Part shown: one piece after another, positions 19,763 through 28,300 of the stretch
How the letters are laid out: every line of letters begins with the position of its first letter
Position numbering within the stretch: position 1 is the stretch's first letter
Assembly (NCBI GenBank): GCA_020628095.1
Contig: JAHDFP010000024.1
Location: 1-49,528 of the forward strand
Direction: 5' to 3'
DNA length: 49,528 bases
Origin: Saprospiraceae bacterium
Lineage (GTDB): Bacteria; Bacteroidota; Bacteroidia; Chitinophagales; Saprospiraceae
Translations under genes and position numbers: made by a program
The notes under the pieces: model-generated
Seen by the model: the letters and a program-made list of their open reading frames with translations, nothing else
Told to the model about the DNA's origin: nothing
Database searches by the model: none

Positions 19763-21478
19763 TTACTTAACGGTAAACTTACGCGTTATGTTTCCGATTT
19801 GAGTTTTTAAGTTGAAAAAATAAATTCCAGTATTCCAACCTTCTACAGAAAAGCTAATAGGCGTCCGACCAGAATTCAATTGTTGCTTAGGGCTACTATA
19901 AATAACTTGACCAGCTACATTAACCACTTGCACCTCGGTCGTAAGACCTTTCTCTAAATCCAAGGTAAATTCTGCCCTATCCTGAACTGGATTTGGAAAT
20001 GGTCCCGATAAGCTGATTTTTTCATTAATCAATGAAACCTCATGCGCAGTGGAACTTATCAGGTCTCCTTTCCGAAGGAAATGCGCATAGACACTGAGGC
20101 TACCGTCACCAGTTCTCCCATCCGACCAAAACGGAATTACATAATCATCAATGGTAATTAAGGAATTATATTCTCCAATGCTAAAGTTTCCATTAGCCTG
20201 ACCAGCAAATCTAAAATCTGTGGCCTCACTGGTGACAGGACCTTTGACAAAGGTTTCTCCACCGTCGTTAGATTCAGCGATAAAGTAATGAGTCAACTGG
20301 TTATTTATATCGTCACTTCTATCATACCAAGCAATAAAAAGATCTCCGAAATCGTCAACCTCAATTGCGGAATAGTATTGATGCAAATCTGGATTATCAT
20401 TATTATTGATGACCTGAGGAGATGACCAGCTAGTACCTCCGTCATCAGATTTGACCATATATATATCAAGACCTAAAGTACTCGATGAGTCCACTCCACT
20501 TGCCGTGTACGAAATATAGATGTTACCCTCGGTACTTGTATCAGATTTGTCAATAGCTAAATGGGGACAAGGATACAAGCGAGTGGCATCTAATCCTTCA
20601 ACAATAAATTGATCTTCGTTCTCATCTGGAAAATAAAAATTTGTTACCAACTGTGGGGTCGAATAAGAGGCTCCGCCATCTGTTGATTTGATAATATAGA
20701 GTTCTAGCTCCTGAGGATTAGTGAGATTACCCGCAGTATATGATATATAAACATGCCCATTATTGTCGGCATCTATACTTGTAAACTGACAGAACCCATG
20801 TTCTGCAGAAACAACCTGCGAGAGCGTATCAAAATTAACCTGACCTCTTTCTTTTTTTGTTGCAATAATTTCATAATCTGCGCCTAAAAGGTTTGGTGTA
20901 ATTGTCGCATAAGTACAGTATATATTACCGTAATAAGGTGAGCTTTCGTTCAGATCAGACACCAGCCATTGCTTGTCCGTTAGCCTTTCCAGTTGAAAGA
21001 AAGAAGAAGCAGTATCAATAGCTATAGGCTCGTCCAAGTCACTCCATGTCAAACCCCCATCCTCGGATTTTGCAGCATATATTCCCCACGAAATATCGCT
21101 TTCCCCACTTGCGTCTGCCTCTATAAACAGCCAAGTAAAATAAGCGTTACCCTCTGGATCAAAAACTATAACCGGATCACCGCCACCCAGAGAAGACCTT
21201 CCAGGTGTTATTGCGGTGAAATCACTTTTGGTCCATGTATCCCCAAAATCTTTAGTCATATAAATAGAAAAATCCAAAAATTCCGAACTCGTAATATCCA
21301 GATCCATCACCCCAACTATAATGTTATTTTTATCAGTAGGGTTATATGCGGCATGTAATTCGCTTTCTGTCTTTTGATCTTCGCCAACTAATATTTCACC
21401 ATTCGCTTTGGGTCTGGTCATAGGGTTAAACTCTAAGTCATGTTCTATGCTCCTTGTCTCAAAATACATTTCCAGCAT
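19763..21478 (-). CDS. BNR/Asp-box beta-propeller protein with T9SS sorting domain; signal peptide out of frame
   Basis: The 571-residue frame has five Asp-box motifs (TKDFGDTW, SEDGGLTW, STDGGASY, SDDGGTSW, SNDGGETF), the mark of a six-bladed sialidase-type propeller. After it comes a C-terminal type A sorting domain of about 80 residues starting at GPFPNPVQDRAEF and ending GIYFFNLKTQIGNITRKFTVK-like strands. Such proteins are exported by Sec, then secreted or cell-surface anchored by T9SS. No sialidase Arg triad or FRIP motif was identified, so an enzyme activity should not be assumed. The frame lacks a signal peptide. One is encoded just upstream in another frame, and the two join if one base is removed from an A7 tract (minus strand) at 21484-21490. 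Without that correction the product would not be exported. Confidence 0.85.
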   Translation of the reverse strand: MLEMYFETRSIEHDLEFNPMTRPKANGEILVGEDQKTESELHAAYNPTDKNNIIVGVMDLDITSSEFLDFSIYMTKDFGDTWTKSDFTAITPGRSSLGGGDPVIVFDPEGNAYFTWLFIEADASGESDISWGIYAAKSEDGGLTWSDLDEPIAIDTASSFFQLERLTDKQWLVSDLNESSPYYGNIYCTYATITPNLLGADYEIIATKKERGQVNFDTLSQVVSAEHGFCQFTSIDADNNGHVYISYTAGNLTNPQELELYIIKSTDGGASYSTPQLVTNFYFPDENEDQFIVEGLDATRLYPCPHLAIDKSDTSTEGNIYISYTASGVDSSSTLGLDIYMVKSDDGGTSWSSPQVINNNDNPDLHQYYSAIEVDDFGDLFIAWYDRSDDINNQLTHYFIAESNDGGETFVKGPVTSEATDFRFAGQANGNFSIGEYNSLITIDDYVIPFWSDGRTGDGSLSVYAHFLRKGDLISSTAHEVSLINEKISLSGPFPNPVQDRAEFTLDLEKGLTTEVQVVNVAGQVIYSSPKQQLNSGRTPISFSVEGWNTGIYFFNLKTQIGNITRKFTVK

Positions 21479-21602
21479 TTCGATTTTTTTCTGATTTTAT
21501 TAGTTCCAAAGGTGTTCCTTTTATCGGATTATCTTCTTGTCCAGAAAGAAGAACGGGGAAAAAGAATATGGCAATAAAAGAAGCTGTCGACAAAAATTTC
21601 AT
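21459..21602 (-). pseudogene. Detached signal-peptide segment of the BNR/T9SS gene
   Basis: From an ATG at 21600-21602 this 47-codon frame encodes MKFLSTASFIAIFFFPVLLS followed by GQEDNPIKG, a classic Sec signal peptide with cleavage near Ser20-Gly21. It ends in a stop at 21459-21461. At the A7 run (plus-strand T7, 21484-21490) removal of one base fuses it to the downstream frame as ...LELIKSEKIEMLEMYFETR. I read it as the true N-terminus of the BNR protein, broken by a frameshift, a phase-variable tract, or a sequencing error. Confidence 0.75.
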
Positions 21603-21743
21603 AGGAAAGCGAGATTAGTTAGTTTATATAATTACAATATATAAAATTGTAAGCCTACTATTAGGTATGGATCAGATTTTAGTCCATTTTATTAGAGAAT
21701 AACGTCGTACGCAACATCATGTCATCTATTATTACGAGTATTC

Positions 21744-22676
21744 CTAATCGGTTAAAAAGTCAATATTTCTTTTCAGTCCTTTATACTTCGTGCGCTTGAC
21801 TGCAGACGCAAAAAATAAATTATTGAATTCCGACTCGGTCAGATTGTTCCAGTCCTCCTTAGTCAGATCAAGCTTTCCCGTGTTATCTATAAAATCACTT
21901 TCTTGGTGCTCACTGGAGAATCGATTCCAGGGGCAGACGTCCTGGCATATATCACACCCATACATCCAGTTTTCCATTTTATCTTTGAACTCCTCTGGAA
22001 TATCATCCTCCTTCAGTTCTATAGTTAGATAGCTAATGCATTTTGTAGCATCCATTAGATAACCGTTAGCATCTATTGCGTCGGTAGGACAGGCATCTAT
22101 ACAACGAGTACATGTGCCGCAATGATCCGCTATAGGCTGATCGTACAATAACTCAAAATCCACTATCATTTCGGCTAGAAAGAAATAAGAACCCTGCTTA
22201 GGATTGATTAACAGTGTATTTTTTCCGATCCATCCCAGACCACTTCTGTTAGCCCAGTCTCTTTCCATAACGGGCGCACTATCAACAAAGTACCGCCCAC
22301 CGAATTCTCCGAATTCTTTTTGCATGTCCATCCATAAGGTTTTCAATTTCTTTTTGATCACCTTATGATAATCTCTCCCGTACGCATACTTGGAAATTTT
22401 TGGTGCGTGAGGATCAAGTTGTTCTTGTTCAGTATAATAATTATAGGAGAAACAAATCACGGACTTCCCACCCTCTACTAGCAGTCGAGGGTCTACCCTC
22501 TTATCATAATGGTTTTCCATGTATTTCATCTCACCATGATAGTTAAGACCCAACCATTCTTTAAGACGAACGGCTTCCTCTTCCAGTAATTCTGCTTTGG
22601 CAATTCCAACTGACAAGAATCCCAATTCCTTCGCCCGTGCTTTTATCCAATCTGCTTTTTGTTTAAGGAGGGCCAT
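21744..22676 (-). CDS. queG: Epoxyqueuosine reductase
   Basis: This 310-residue enzyme carries out the last step of queuosine synthesis, reducing epoxyqueuosine to queuosine in the wobble base of GUN tRNAs using cobalamin and two [4Fe-4S] clusters. The first cluster motif is CGTCTRCIDACP (Cys186, 189, 192, 196). The second uses Cys241, 244 and 248 (CDICQDVCPW) with Cys213 (TKCISYLTIE). The catalytic Asp132 lies in VDSAPVMERDWA, and GLGWIGKNT is the family's cofactor-domain signature. The HEAT-repeat tail of longer homologues is absent, as is usual in many Bacteroidota. The start codon is six bases after the stop of the hexapeptide-repeat gene, so they form one transcription unit. Confidence 0.96.
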   Translation of the reverse strand: MALLKQKADWIKARAKELGFLSVGIAKAELLEEEAVRLKEWLGLNYHGEMKYMENHYDKRVDPRLLVEGGKSVICFSYNYYTEQEQLDPHAPKISKYAYGRDYHKVIKKKLKTLWMDMQKEFGEFGGRYFVDSAPVMERDWANRSGLGWIGKNTLLINPKQGSYFFLAEMIVDFELLYDQPIADHCGTCTRCIDACPTDAIDANGYLMDATKCISYLTIELKEDDIPEEFKDKMENWMYGCDICQDVCPWNRFSSEHQESDFIDNTGKLDLTKEDWNNLTESEFNNLFFASAVKRTKYKGLKRNIDFLTD

Positions 22677-22682
22677 AATGGA

Positions 22683-23279
22683 TTATGACTCTTTTATTTC
22701 ATTCCAGGTAGAAAACAAAACTTCCTGTTTAGGTCGATTAGGGGGAATCTCTGTAAGTGGCTCTACTTCCTTTAGGCTGTTGTGCAGATCGGCGGGAAGA
22801 CTTTGGTACAATTTAGTCCCTTTGGTTTTCCAAGCCAACATCTCATCCGACACCTTCTTGATGACTTTCGCAGGATTTCCGACGACGAGACTTCGTGGCT
22901 CTACATGCATATCCGCTTTGACAAAAGATAATGCACCTACAATACTTTCCTTACCGATGATGGCTCTATCCATGATAACAGCATTCATCCCGATCATAGC
23001 ATTCTGGCCTATGTGTGCGCCGTGGATAATCGCCCCATGGCCTATATGCGCCGATTCTTCTAGTGTAACCGTCACACCGGGAAACATGTGTATCGTGCAA
23101 TTTTCCTGCACATTACATCCGTCCTCTATTACGATGCCTCCCCAATCTCCACGTATAGCTGCACCGGGTCCGATGTACACATTTTTTCCTATAATAACAT
23201 TTCCTGTGACAGCCGCTTGTGGATGCACAAAAGAAGAAGGATGAACAACAGGTGTAAAGCCTTTAAAAGAGTAGATCAT
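22683..23279 (-). CDS. Gamma-carbonic anhydrase / PaaY-like hexapeptide-repeat protein
   Basis: The 198-residue protein is a left-handed beta-helix of hexapeptide repeats (GNVIIGKNVYIGPGAAIRGD and so on). The zinc ligands of the gamma-class carbonic anhydrases can be placed: His64 (CTIHMFPG), His81 and His86 (HIGHGAIIHG, spacing of five as in the family), with the conserved Arg43. It would act as a trimer with metal sites between subunits. PaaY thioesterases share the fold and residues, so hydration of CO2 and thioester hydrolysis remain alternatives; there are no phenylacetate genes nearby. It is upstream of queG in the same operon with a 6-base gap. Confidence 0.85.
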   Translation of the reverse strand: MIYSFKGFTPVVHPSSFVHPQAAVTGNVIIGKNVYIGPGAAIRGDWGGIVIEDGCNVQENCTIHMFPGVTVTLEESAHIGHGAIIHGAHIGQNAMIGMNAVIMDRAIIGKESIVGALSFVKADMHVEPRSLVVGNPAKVIKKVSDEMLAWKTKGTKLYQSLPADLHNSLKEVEPLTEIPPNRPKQEVLFSTWNEIKES

Positions 23280-23348
23280 AATTTAAAGGTAATACTACTT
23301 TTACACTAGGGCTTATCCAAGAATCTTCAGTTCTGACACAGAAATAAC

Positions 23349-23888
23349 TTACTTCACCTTTCTGCCACCCGCTGTCTCAGATCTTTTAGTCGAATTATTA
23401 GCTTTCTTGATATCTACCATGAGGGAAGCATAGGCACTGTTAGAGTTCGTTCTGTATTTCTCACCACCGTAGGTAATAATACCACCGCGCCTTTTCCATT
23501 CTTTTGCTAATAGAGAGTATCGTCCTCCATTCTTATCACTCGGACCAAACATCAAATACTTATCAGAATCACTATCAAAACTGACAGCAAACCTTTTCTC
23601 GTTAGGTGAAAAAACCAAGATTCCCGGAGTTCCTCTTTTGATAAGAACTTCGTCCACGACGGTTTGGTCTTTTATTTTTATCTGACCACCTTCTATGACC
23701 GAACCCCCGTCTGATTTAACTCTATAGAGTTGTATATCTTGAGATACATAGAATTGTATACGTTGTAATTCCTGTTCTGACCAATCAAAATCTCGTTGCA
23801 GTTTCTCAGAAAAATAGGTTAACTTCTTAGAGCAAGATGTCAACATTATACTCGAAAAAGCCACGGCGATAAATAATAAGTTTCTCAT
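23349..23888 (-). CDS. Small lipoprotein of unknown function
   Basis: I start at the ATG at 23886-23888, which gives MRNLLFIAVAFSSIMLTSC, a lipoprotein signal with Cys19. The upstream extension of the open frame is poor in coding character. The mature part of about 160 residues contains FDWSEQELQRIQFYVSQDI near its start and a beta-rich middle (ILVFSPNEKRFAVSFD, YLMFGPSDKNG), then a basic Ser/Lys/Arg-rich tail. I recognise no named domain. The gene is monocistronic by appearance, with about 70 bases to the downstream operon. Confidence 0.75.
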   Translation of the reverse strand: MRNLLFIAVAFSSIMLTSCSKKLTYFSEKLQRDFDWSEQELQRIQFYVSQDIQLYRVKSDGGSVIEGGQIKIKDQTVVDEVLIKRGTPGILVFSPNEKRFAVSFDSDSDKYLMFGPSDKNGGRYSLLAKEWKRRGGIITYGGEKYRTNSNSAYASLMVDIKKANNSTKRSETAGGRKVK

Positions 23889-24045
23889 GTTTGATAGGAT
23901 TTTATTCAACTTATAAGACTCGAAAATTAGGGTATAGTAAAATGAGATAATCAATTTTAAGACAATTTAACCCTGCAATTAAGAAGAGTTTAAGACTATT
24001 ACTCGGTCACTTCAGGTTTTGACTTTGCCAATTAAGAGTGTGCAT

Positions 24046-24498
24046 CTACAATGAGCGCCTTCTTTCTTTAAAAAAGTCTTTCAATATCTGAGCGCACTCA
24101 TCATGCATCACACCAAATTCTAATTTAGTATCTGGATGCAATACCTCTTTGCCATATCTCATAAAGCCCCCCTTATCATCCGATGCGGCATAGACCACTC
24201 TTGCTACACGCGCCCACTTGAGAGCTCCCGCACACATCACACAAGGCTCTAGCGTTACGAAAATTGTACACTCCTCAAGGTACTTAGAGCCTAGATAATT
24301 AGACGCTGCAGTGATAGATAGTATCTCCGCATGAGCTGTCGTATCATTGAGTCGTTCTACCTGATTATGGGCTTTAGCAATTATCCTGTTATCGCAGACA
24401 ACAATAGCACCTACAGGTACTTCGCCTTCATCATAAGCCAATTGGGCTTCTTCGAAGGCTTTTTTCATAAAATAATCATCTGTGTATACCTCTATCAT
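24046..24498 (-). CDS. tadA: tRNA-specific adenosine deaminase (TadA-type)
   Basis: The protein is a cytidine-deaminase-fold zinc enzyme. The zinc and proton-shuttle residues are visible in TTAHAEILSI (His and Glu) and LEPCVMCAGA (two Cys). The RVVYAASDDKGG segment fits TadA, which converts A34 to inosine in tRNA-Arg(ACG). I prefer the ATG at 24496-24498 (MIEVYTDDYFMKKAFEEAQ) because TadA proteins normally begin close to the FM-x-x-A helix. An ATG 54 bases upstream (24552) is possible but adds an atypical leader. Guanine deaminase-like relatives cannot be wholly excluded. The gene is divergent from guaB, and the two start codons are under 100 bases apart. Confidence 0.88.
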   Translation of the reverse strand: MIEVYTDDYFMKKAFEEAQLAYDEGEVPVGAIVVCDNRIIAKAHNQVERLNDTTAHAEILSITAASNYLGSKYLEECTIFVTLEPCVMCAGALKWARVARVVYAASDDKGGFMRYGKEVLHPDTKLEFGVMHDECAQILKDFFKERRRSL

Positions 24499-24593
24499 GA
24501 GCAATCCGCTTGGGTCGTAATTTCTATACCATAGATACAATTTTTTTGACATGAGGCATATTTAGTTTTGAAAATAATGTGATATGTTTGCGC

Positions 24594-26069
24594 ATGGAAT
24601 CAAACAATTACACCCTCCCCTCCATAGAAGAAGCCCTTACTTTTGACGACGTCCTTCTTGTGCCAGCATTCTCAGAAGTTTTGCCTAAAGACGTCAGCGT
24701 TAAAACAAGAATCACGCGCGATATCACCATTAATATCCCCATCGTATCTGCTGCGATGGATACAGTTACAGAATACAAACTAGCCATAGCACTTGCACGT
24801 GCAGGTGGGATAGGAATGATCCATAAAAACATGCCCATCTCTGCTCAGGCGGATCAGGTAAGAAAGGTCAAAAGATCAGAGAGCGGTATGATTATCGACC
24901 CAGTAACTCTTAAGGAAAACGCGACGGTAGGTGATGCACTCGCACTTATGAAGATGTACAAAATCGGTGGCATCCCTATCGTAGATGACGCTGGAAAACT
25001 AATAGGAATCTTGACCAATAGAGATTTGAGATTCGAATCTGATACGTCAAAACCTGTACGAAATCTGATGACCTCAGGAGAACTCATCACAGCACCTCAG
25101 GGCACGACACTAGACGAAGCACAGAATATCTTGCAAAAATATAAGATAGAAAAACTGCCCGTCGTCGATGATAGTCAAAAACTTGTAGGACTTATTACCT
25201 ATAAGGACATCATGAAAGTCAAAGATTATCCTAACTCGGCAAAAGATGGCCACGGACGCCTAATCGTCGGGGCTGCCGTCGGCGTGACAGCCGATACGAT
25301 GGAGCGCGTGCAAGCGCTCGTAGATGTGGATGTCGATGTCATCACAGTCGATACGGCGCATGGGCACTCACAAGGTGTCCTCCATACCATAAAAAAGATC
25401 AAATCAACGTTCCCTTACTTACAACTCATCGGAGGTAATATCGCCACCGCAGAAGCTGCCAAAGCACTAGCGGAGGCTGGTGTAGATGGTGTCAAAGTCG
25501 GTATCGGACCCGGAAGTATATGCACAACCAGAATAGTCGCTGGTGTAGGCGTACCTCAGCTATATGCCATAAAACATGCCGCACGCGGACTTAAGGGAAC
25601 TAACATCCCTATCATAGGCGATGGTGGTATCAGATATACTGGTGACATCGCCAAAGCGATCGTCGCAGGCGCCGATTGCATCATGGCAGGATCCTTATTC
25701 GCTGGTACAGAAGAAGCGCCTGGAGAGACCATTCTTTTTCAGGGTAGAAAATTCAAAGTATACAGAGGGATGGGGTCGATCGGGGCTATGGAAAAAGGTT
25801 CTAAGGATCGATACTTTCAGGATGTAGAAGATGATGTCAAAAAATTGGTACCCGAAGGGATAGAAGGAAGAGTGCCATTCAAGGGGACAGTCGGAGAAGT
25901 CATGGTGCAGTATATCGGAGGACTAAGAGCCGGTATGGGATACGTGGGCGCCAAAGACATCGCATCACTAAAAAGTGCCAAGATGGTAAAAATCACTAAT
26001 GCGGGTGTTATGGAAAGTCATCCTCACAATATCACGATTACTAAAGAGGCGCCTAATTATACGAGGTAG
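24594..26069 (+). CDS. guaB: Inosine-5'-monophosphate dehydrogenase
   Basis: This enzyme oxidises IMP to XMP with NAD+, the committed step to GMP. I start at the ATG at 24594 ([20 protein letters not shown], 491 residues); a GTG five codons upstream is less likely. The TIM barrel is interrupted by a CBS pair at ~97-210 ([40 protein letters not shown]). The catalytic Cys310 lies in [11 protein letters not shown]. Phosphate-binding [17 protein letters not shown] and the mobile-flap region follow. The length and all motifs are normal. It converges on the toxin gene that ends at 26085, with only 15 bases between the stop codons. Confidence 0.98.
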   Translation: MESNNYTLPSIEEALTFDDVLLVPAFSEVLPKDVSVKTRITRDITINIPIVSAAMDTVTEYKLAIALARAGGIGMIHKNMPISAQADQVRKVKRSESGMIIDPVTLKENATVGDALALMKMYKIGGIPIVDDAGKLIGILTNRDLRFESDTSKPVRNLMTSGELITAPQGTTLDEAQNILQKYKIEKLPVVDDSQKLVGLITYKDIMKVKDYPNSAKDGHGRLIVGAAVGVTADTMERVQALVDVDVDVITVDTAHGHSQGVLHTIKKIKSTFPYLQLIGGNIATAEAAKALAEAGVDGVKVGIGPGSICTTRIVAGVGVPQLYAIKHAARGLKGTNIPIIGDGGIRYTGDIAKAIVAGADCIMAGSLFAGTEEAPGETILFQGRKFKVYRGMGSIGAMEKGSKDRYFQDVEDDVKKLVPEGIEGRVPFKGTVGEVMVQYIGGLRAGMGYVGAKDIASLKSAKMVKITNAGVMESHPHNITITKEAPNYTR

Positions 26070-26084
26070 TCACACGGCTTTCAG

Positions 26085-26507
26085 CTATTGGACATTAATT
26101 CGCTTTAGATATTCATTTGGTCTGAATATTGGAATACCTGAATTTTTGAAGTCCTTAATATTTCTTGTAACAATTGCGCTACAATTTGATTCCAGTGCGG
26201 AATAGTATTGTATACCGTCTTCAAAGTCTTTGAACCCATTGTCGTTAAGGGCTAATTCGACAATTTTATCTGTCATCGGGTATGACTCAACTAATACTTT
26301 AAATTTTCTTATTGCAGCTCGTGTACCCTTAAATTTCAAAATATCATTTAGCAAGTAGTACGTATTTGCAATACTTAAAGTCGAGATTACTATTTGAAGT
26401 TTGGCCTTATCCGCTAAGGAAAAAAGTTGGAGACTGTCTTTATAGAATTTTTCTCTTTTGGCCAATAAGTCAAGAATTACATTTGTATCTACTAATACTT
26501 TCTTCAT
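26085..26507 (-). CDS. PIN-domain toxin (VapC-like ribonuclease)
   Basis: The 140-residue protein is a PIN nuclease. Acidic metal ligands are in place: Asp7 in VLVDTNVILDLL, the FKDFEDGIQYY group (Asp94, Glu96, Asp97) and Asp119 in RNIKDF. PIN toxins cut specific RNAs when freed from their antitoxin. The start codon overlaps the stop of the upstream antitoxin by four bases, the usual order of antitoxin then toxin. The variant with FEDxxQYxxA is common in Bacteroidota and in cyanobacteria. The tRNA or rRNA target cannot be read from sequence. Confidence 0.9.
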   Translation of the reverse strand: MKKVLVDTNVILDLLAKREKFYKDSLQLFSLADKAKLQIVISTLSIANTYYLLNDILKFKGTRAAIRKFKVLVESYPMTDKIVELALNDNGFKDFEDGIQYYSALESNCSAIVTRNIKDFKNSGIPIFRPNEYLKRINVQ

Positions 26508-26755
26508 TTGTACTTCGCTATTAAATATTGAGCCTTAGCCTCTTTATAATCATAATCCTCAGGTAGTGTAATAATCCCGCAAAGGCTTTCTACCAGATTT
26601 GTGGTTTCAAGTTCATTTTCTTCAACATTGTTGATAGTTAATGAATTAAAATATGTTTCAATTAGTTTAGATAAGCTCGTTTTATTCTGGTTAGCATAAA
26701 CCTTTGCCTTTTCAATTATTTTTTGGTTTAGACTTAACGTGAGCTTTTTATCCAT
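26504..26755 (-). CDS. Antitoxin of the PIN toxin (DUF6364-like)
   Basis: I start at the ATG at 26753-26755 (MDKKLTLSLNQKIIEKAKVY); the frame extends upstream only through a TTG. The 83-residue protein begins with a short beta strand and amphipathic helices like a ribbon-helix-helix DNA-binding fold, with KTSLSKLIETYF as the second helix. The acidic and flexible C-terminus should bind and block the toxin. It overlaps the PIN gene by four bases. A pair of 9-base direct repeats just upstream may be its own operator. Confidence 0.8.
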   Translation of the reverse strand: MDKKLTLSLNQKIIEKAKVYANQNKTSLSKLIETYFNSLTINNVEENELETTNLVESLCGIITLPEDYDYKEAKAQYLIAKYK

Positions 26756-26764
26756 GCCTATTTC

Positions 26765-26796
26765 TTTTACGTATAAACTTATAATTTTTTTACGTA
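26765..26796. promoter_or_regulatory. Candidate operator of the PIN toxin-antitoxin module
   Basis: TTTTACGTA occurs at 26765-26773 and again at 26788-26796, 23 bases apart (about two helical turns). The second lies in a TTACGTAA palindrome. The position directly before the antitoxin start fits autoregulation by an RHH antitoxin. This is an inference from position and repeat only. Confidence 0.35.
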
Positions 26797-26860
26797 ACAA
26801 TAAATAACTTGTTAGACTAAAACCTATAAGTCTTAGGTATCTTGAGGGTCAAGCGAGCTT

Positions 26861-27178
26861 TCAATCGATGAGCATTTCCCTTAAAATATTCTTTACCTTG
26901 ACAACCATCGAAGTAGAAATTGATCTATCGATTTTAATAATTCTTGATTTATCTATAGTTCTGATTTGATCAAGGGCTATCATCCCTTTAATATTTTCAG
27001 AATTGACCTTAATTCGAGTAGGATACTTTTTAGGGGTACTTGTTATTGGGGCGATAATAACCGTCTTAAGAACCTCATTCATTTCATCTGGCGATATAAC
27101 CAGACAAGGTCTCGTCTTTTTTATCTCACTTCCTATAGTCGGATCTAAGTTTACGACGACAATCTTATACTGAATCAT
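26861..27178 (-). CDS. MazF/PemK-family endoribonuclease toxin
   Basis: The 105-residue protein has the MazF layout: YKIVVVNLDPTIGSEIKKTR with the RPCLVISPDEMN strand, then VIIAPITSTPKKYPTRI, then IALDQIRTIDKSRI. The Arg of KTRPCLV and the Thr of PITST are the usual catalytic-site positions. MazF cleaves single-stranded mRNA or rRNA at short motifs. Its ATG overlaps the stop of the MazE-like gene by four bases. The next toxin-antitoxin module begins about 100 bases downstream on the same strand. Confidence 0.93.
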   Translation of the reverse strand: MIQYKIVVVNLDPTIGSEIKKTRPCLVISPDEMNEVLKTVIIAPITSTPKKYPTRIKVNSENIKGMIALDQIRTIDKSRIIKIDRSISTSMVVKVKNILREMLID

Positions 27179-27408
27179 AAATCCTCATCTTCAAAAACAT
27201 CCGGAATTAAGAGTTCGTCGTCATTATTCTCAGACATTTTTTGGAATTCATTTTTCCAATTTTCCCTTGGCTTTTTCTTAGGACGAATTTCAATGCAATC
27301 ATCCTTTAGAGTCAATTCAACTGTATCCTCAATCTTGTATTCATCAATAAGTGCCTTAGGTATTCTAAGACCTTTGGAGTTGCCGACTTTAATAATGCTT
27401 ACATTCAT
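27175..27408 (-). CDS. MazE-like antitoxin with AbrB/SpoVT fold
   Basis: The 77-residue protein starts with the swapped-hairpin motif IIKVGNSKGLRIPKALIDEY and VELTLKDDCIEIRPKK, typical of MazE/AbrB DNA-binding domains. The acidic tail (SENNDDELLIPDVFEDEDL) is the toxin-binding part. It is directly upstream of mazF with a four-base overlap. The start at 27408 abuts a palindromic element likely to be its operator. Confidence 0.92.
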   Translation of the reverse strand: MNVSIIKVGNSKGLRIPKALIDEYKIEDTVELTLKDDCIEIRPKKKPRENWKNEFQKMSENNDDELLIPDVFEDEDL

Positions 27409-27430
27409 GTAATTACATTGTGATTACAAT
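27408..27430. promoter_or_regulatory. Candidate MazEF operator
   Basis: A perfect palindrome TGTAATTACA (27408-27417) is followed at once by the near-palindrome TTGTGATTACAA (27418-27429). They touch the start codon of the MazE-like gene. MazE dimers bind such sites to repress their own promoter, so this is a plausible autoregulatory site. The promoter itself was not identified. Confidence 0.5.
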
Positions 27431-27518
27431 ATAAATTAATCTCTATTAAGTGTCAAATTATTCTTATCAAAAATCTAAGTTAGGCATGTGGTTAAAGTCG
27501 AGTATTATTAAAAACACC

Positions 27519-28160
27519 CTATTTATCCAAAACCCTCTTGATAAATCCAGGACGCTTAGGATTGACATTATAATACTTGGTATACTCTTTGGCCACATAC
27601 TTGTATCTGTCGTATAGCTCTTTTTCGCCTTTGGTTATTCGTCTATTGATACCAAACTTGGATTCGATCTGACCGTCTATCATACGACCAGAATGAAATA
27701 TCTTATTATCCTCATCAAAGTAGAGCGCGACACCATTCTCTTTTAACTCGGATCGGGAGCACTCTTGATAACCATCATCAGCCAATATGGTCTGTAACTT
27801 TTCGTTATGCAGCTCCATCCATAAGACACCATCCAAAAAACTATATCCGTGACAATTGAAACTATTGTTATGCTTGATATGACCAAGTACCGCTTTAGTA
27901 GACCGATGGTTATATCGGCAGCTTTCGTCATCCATGGCAACTTGATAATCGGCAGATAGGCCATTTAGTTTGAGATAGGCTTCCATGGGCGTGTCCTTAT
28001 CGGTGTAGACATTGACGATCTGATAGGAAGAGAGGTGGAGTACTTTGACCTCTGAAGAACGACCAATATCAAAGAAGTCATAATAGTATGTCTCTGTCAG
28101 ATCATTGATATGATACCGACCAGTCTCGTGATATACAATCTTGCCGTTTTCTCTTTTCAT
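27519..28160 (-). CDS. Papain-like Cys/His protein of unknown function
   Basis: I start at the ATG at 28158-28160 (MKRENGKIVYHETGRYHIND). The 213-residue cytosolic protein has no signal peptide. In this numbering NCHGYSFLDGVLWM places Cys103 at the head of a helix, and IFHSGRMIDGQIESKFG carries His156. A nucleophile Cys before a helix and a later His ahead of a strand ending in E-S-K-x-G resemble NlpC/P60-like and DUF7689-type papain folds. This suggests a cysteine hydrolase or transferase but is not proven. Around it are a toxin-antitoxin pair and a small secreted protein, so an accessory role is likely. Confidence 0.7.
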   Translation of the reverse strand: MKRENGKIVYHETGRYHINDLTETYYYDFFDIGRSSEVKVLHLSSYQIVNVYTDKDTPMEAYLKLNGLSADYQVAMDDESCRYNHRSTKAVLGHIKHNNSFNCHGYSFLDGVLWMELHNEKLQTILADDGYQECSRSELKENGVALYFDEDNKIFHSGRMIDGQIESKFGINRRITKGEKELYDRYKYVAKEYTKYYNVNPKRPGFIKRVLDK

Positions 28161-28230
28161 AAGTAATACCGACAAATGTATATAGCTTACGACTAATTTG
28201 AAAGTTGGTCTTTCTTATTGTATGGTTAAA

Positions 28231-28272
28231 AAAAAGAGGTTGACAGCCGTACTTGCTATCAACCTCTTTTAT
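28231..28272 (-). terminator. Terminator after the small secreted protein gene (28301-28675)
   Basis: The arms AAAGAGGTTGA (28234-28244) and TCAACCTCTTT (28260-28270) form an 11-bp stem with a 15-base loop. An A-rich stretch on the plus strand next to the lower arm gives the T-run in the minus direction. It lies 30 bases past the stop codon and may also act on the plus strand. Confidence 0.8.
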
Positions 28273-28300
28273 TAATTGAGTAATGAGAATTTATATCCTA

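Noticed and set aside
24499-24552. Longer start for tadA at 24552
   Set aside because: It adds an atypical 18-residue leader ahead of the usual TadA N-terminal helix, so the 24498 ATG is preferred, though not certain.
24567-24590. TTTG and TATGTTTG upstream of guaB as a promoter pair
   Set aside because: The boxes are about 12 bases apart, shorter than the usual spacing, and the second is right at the start codon.
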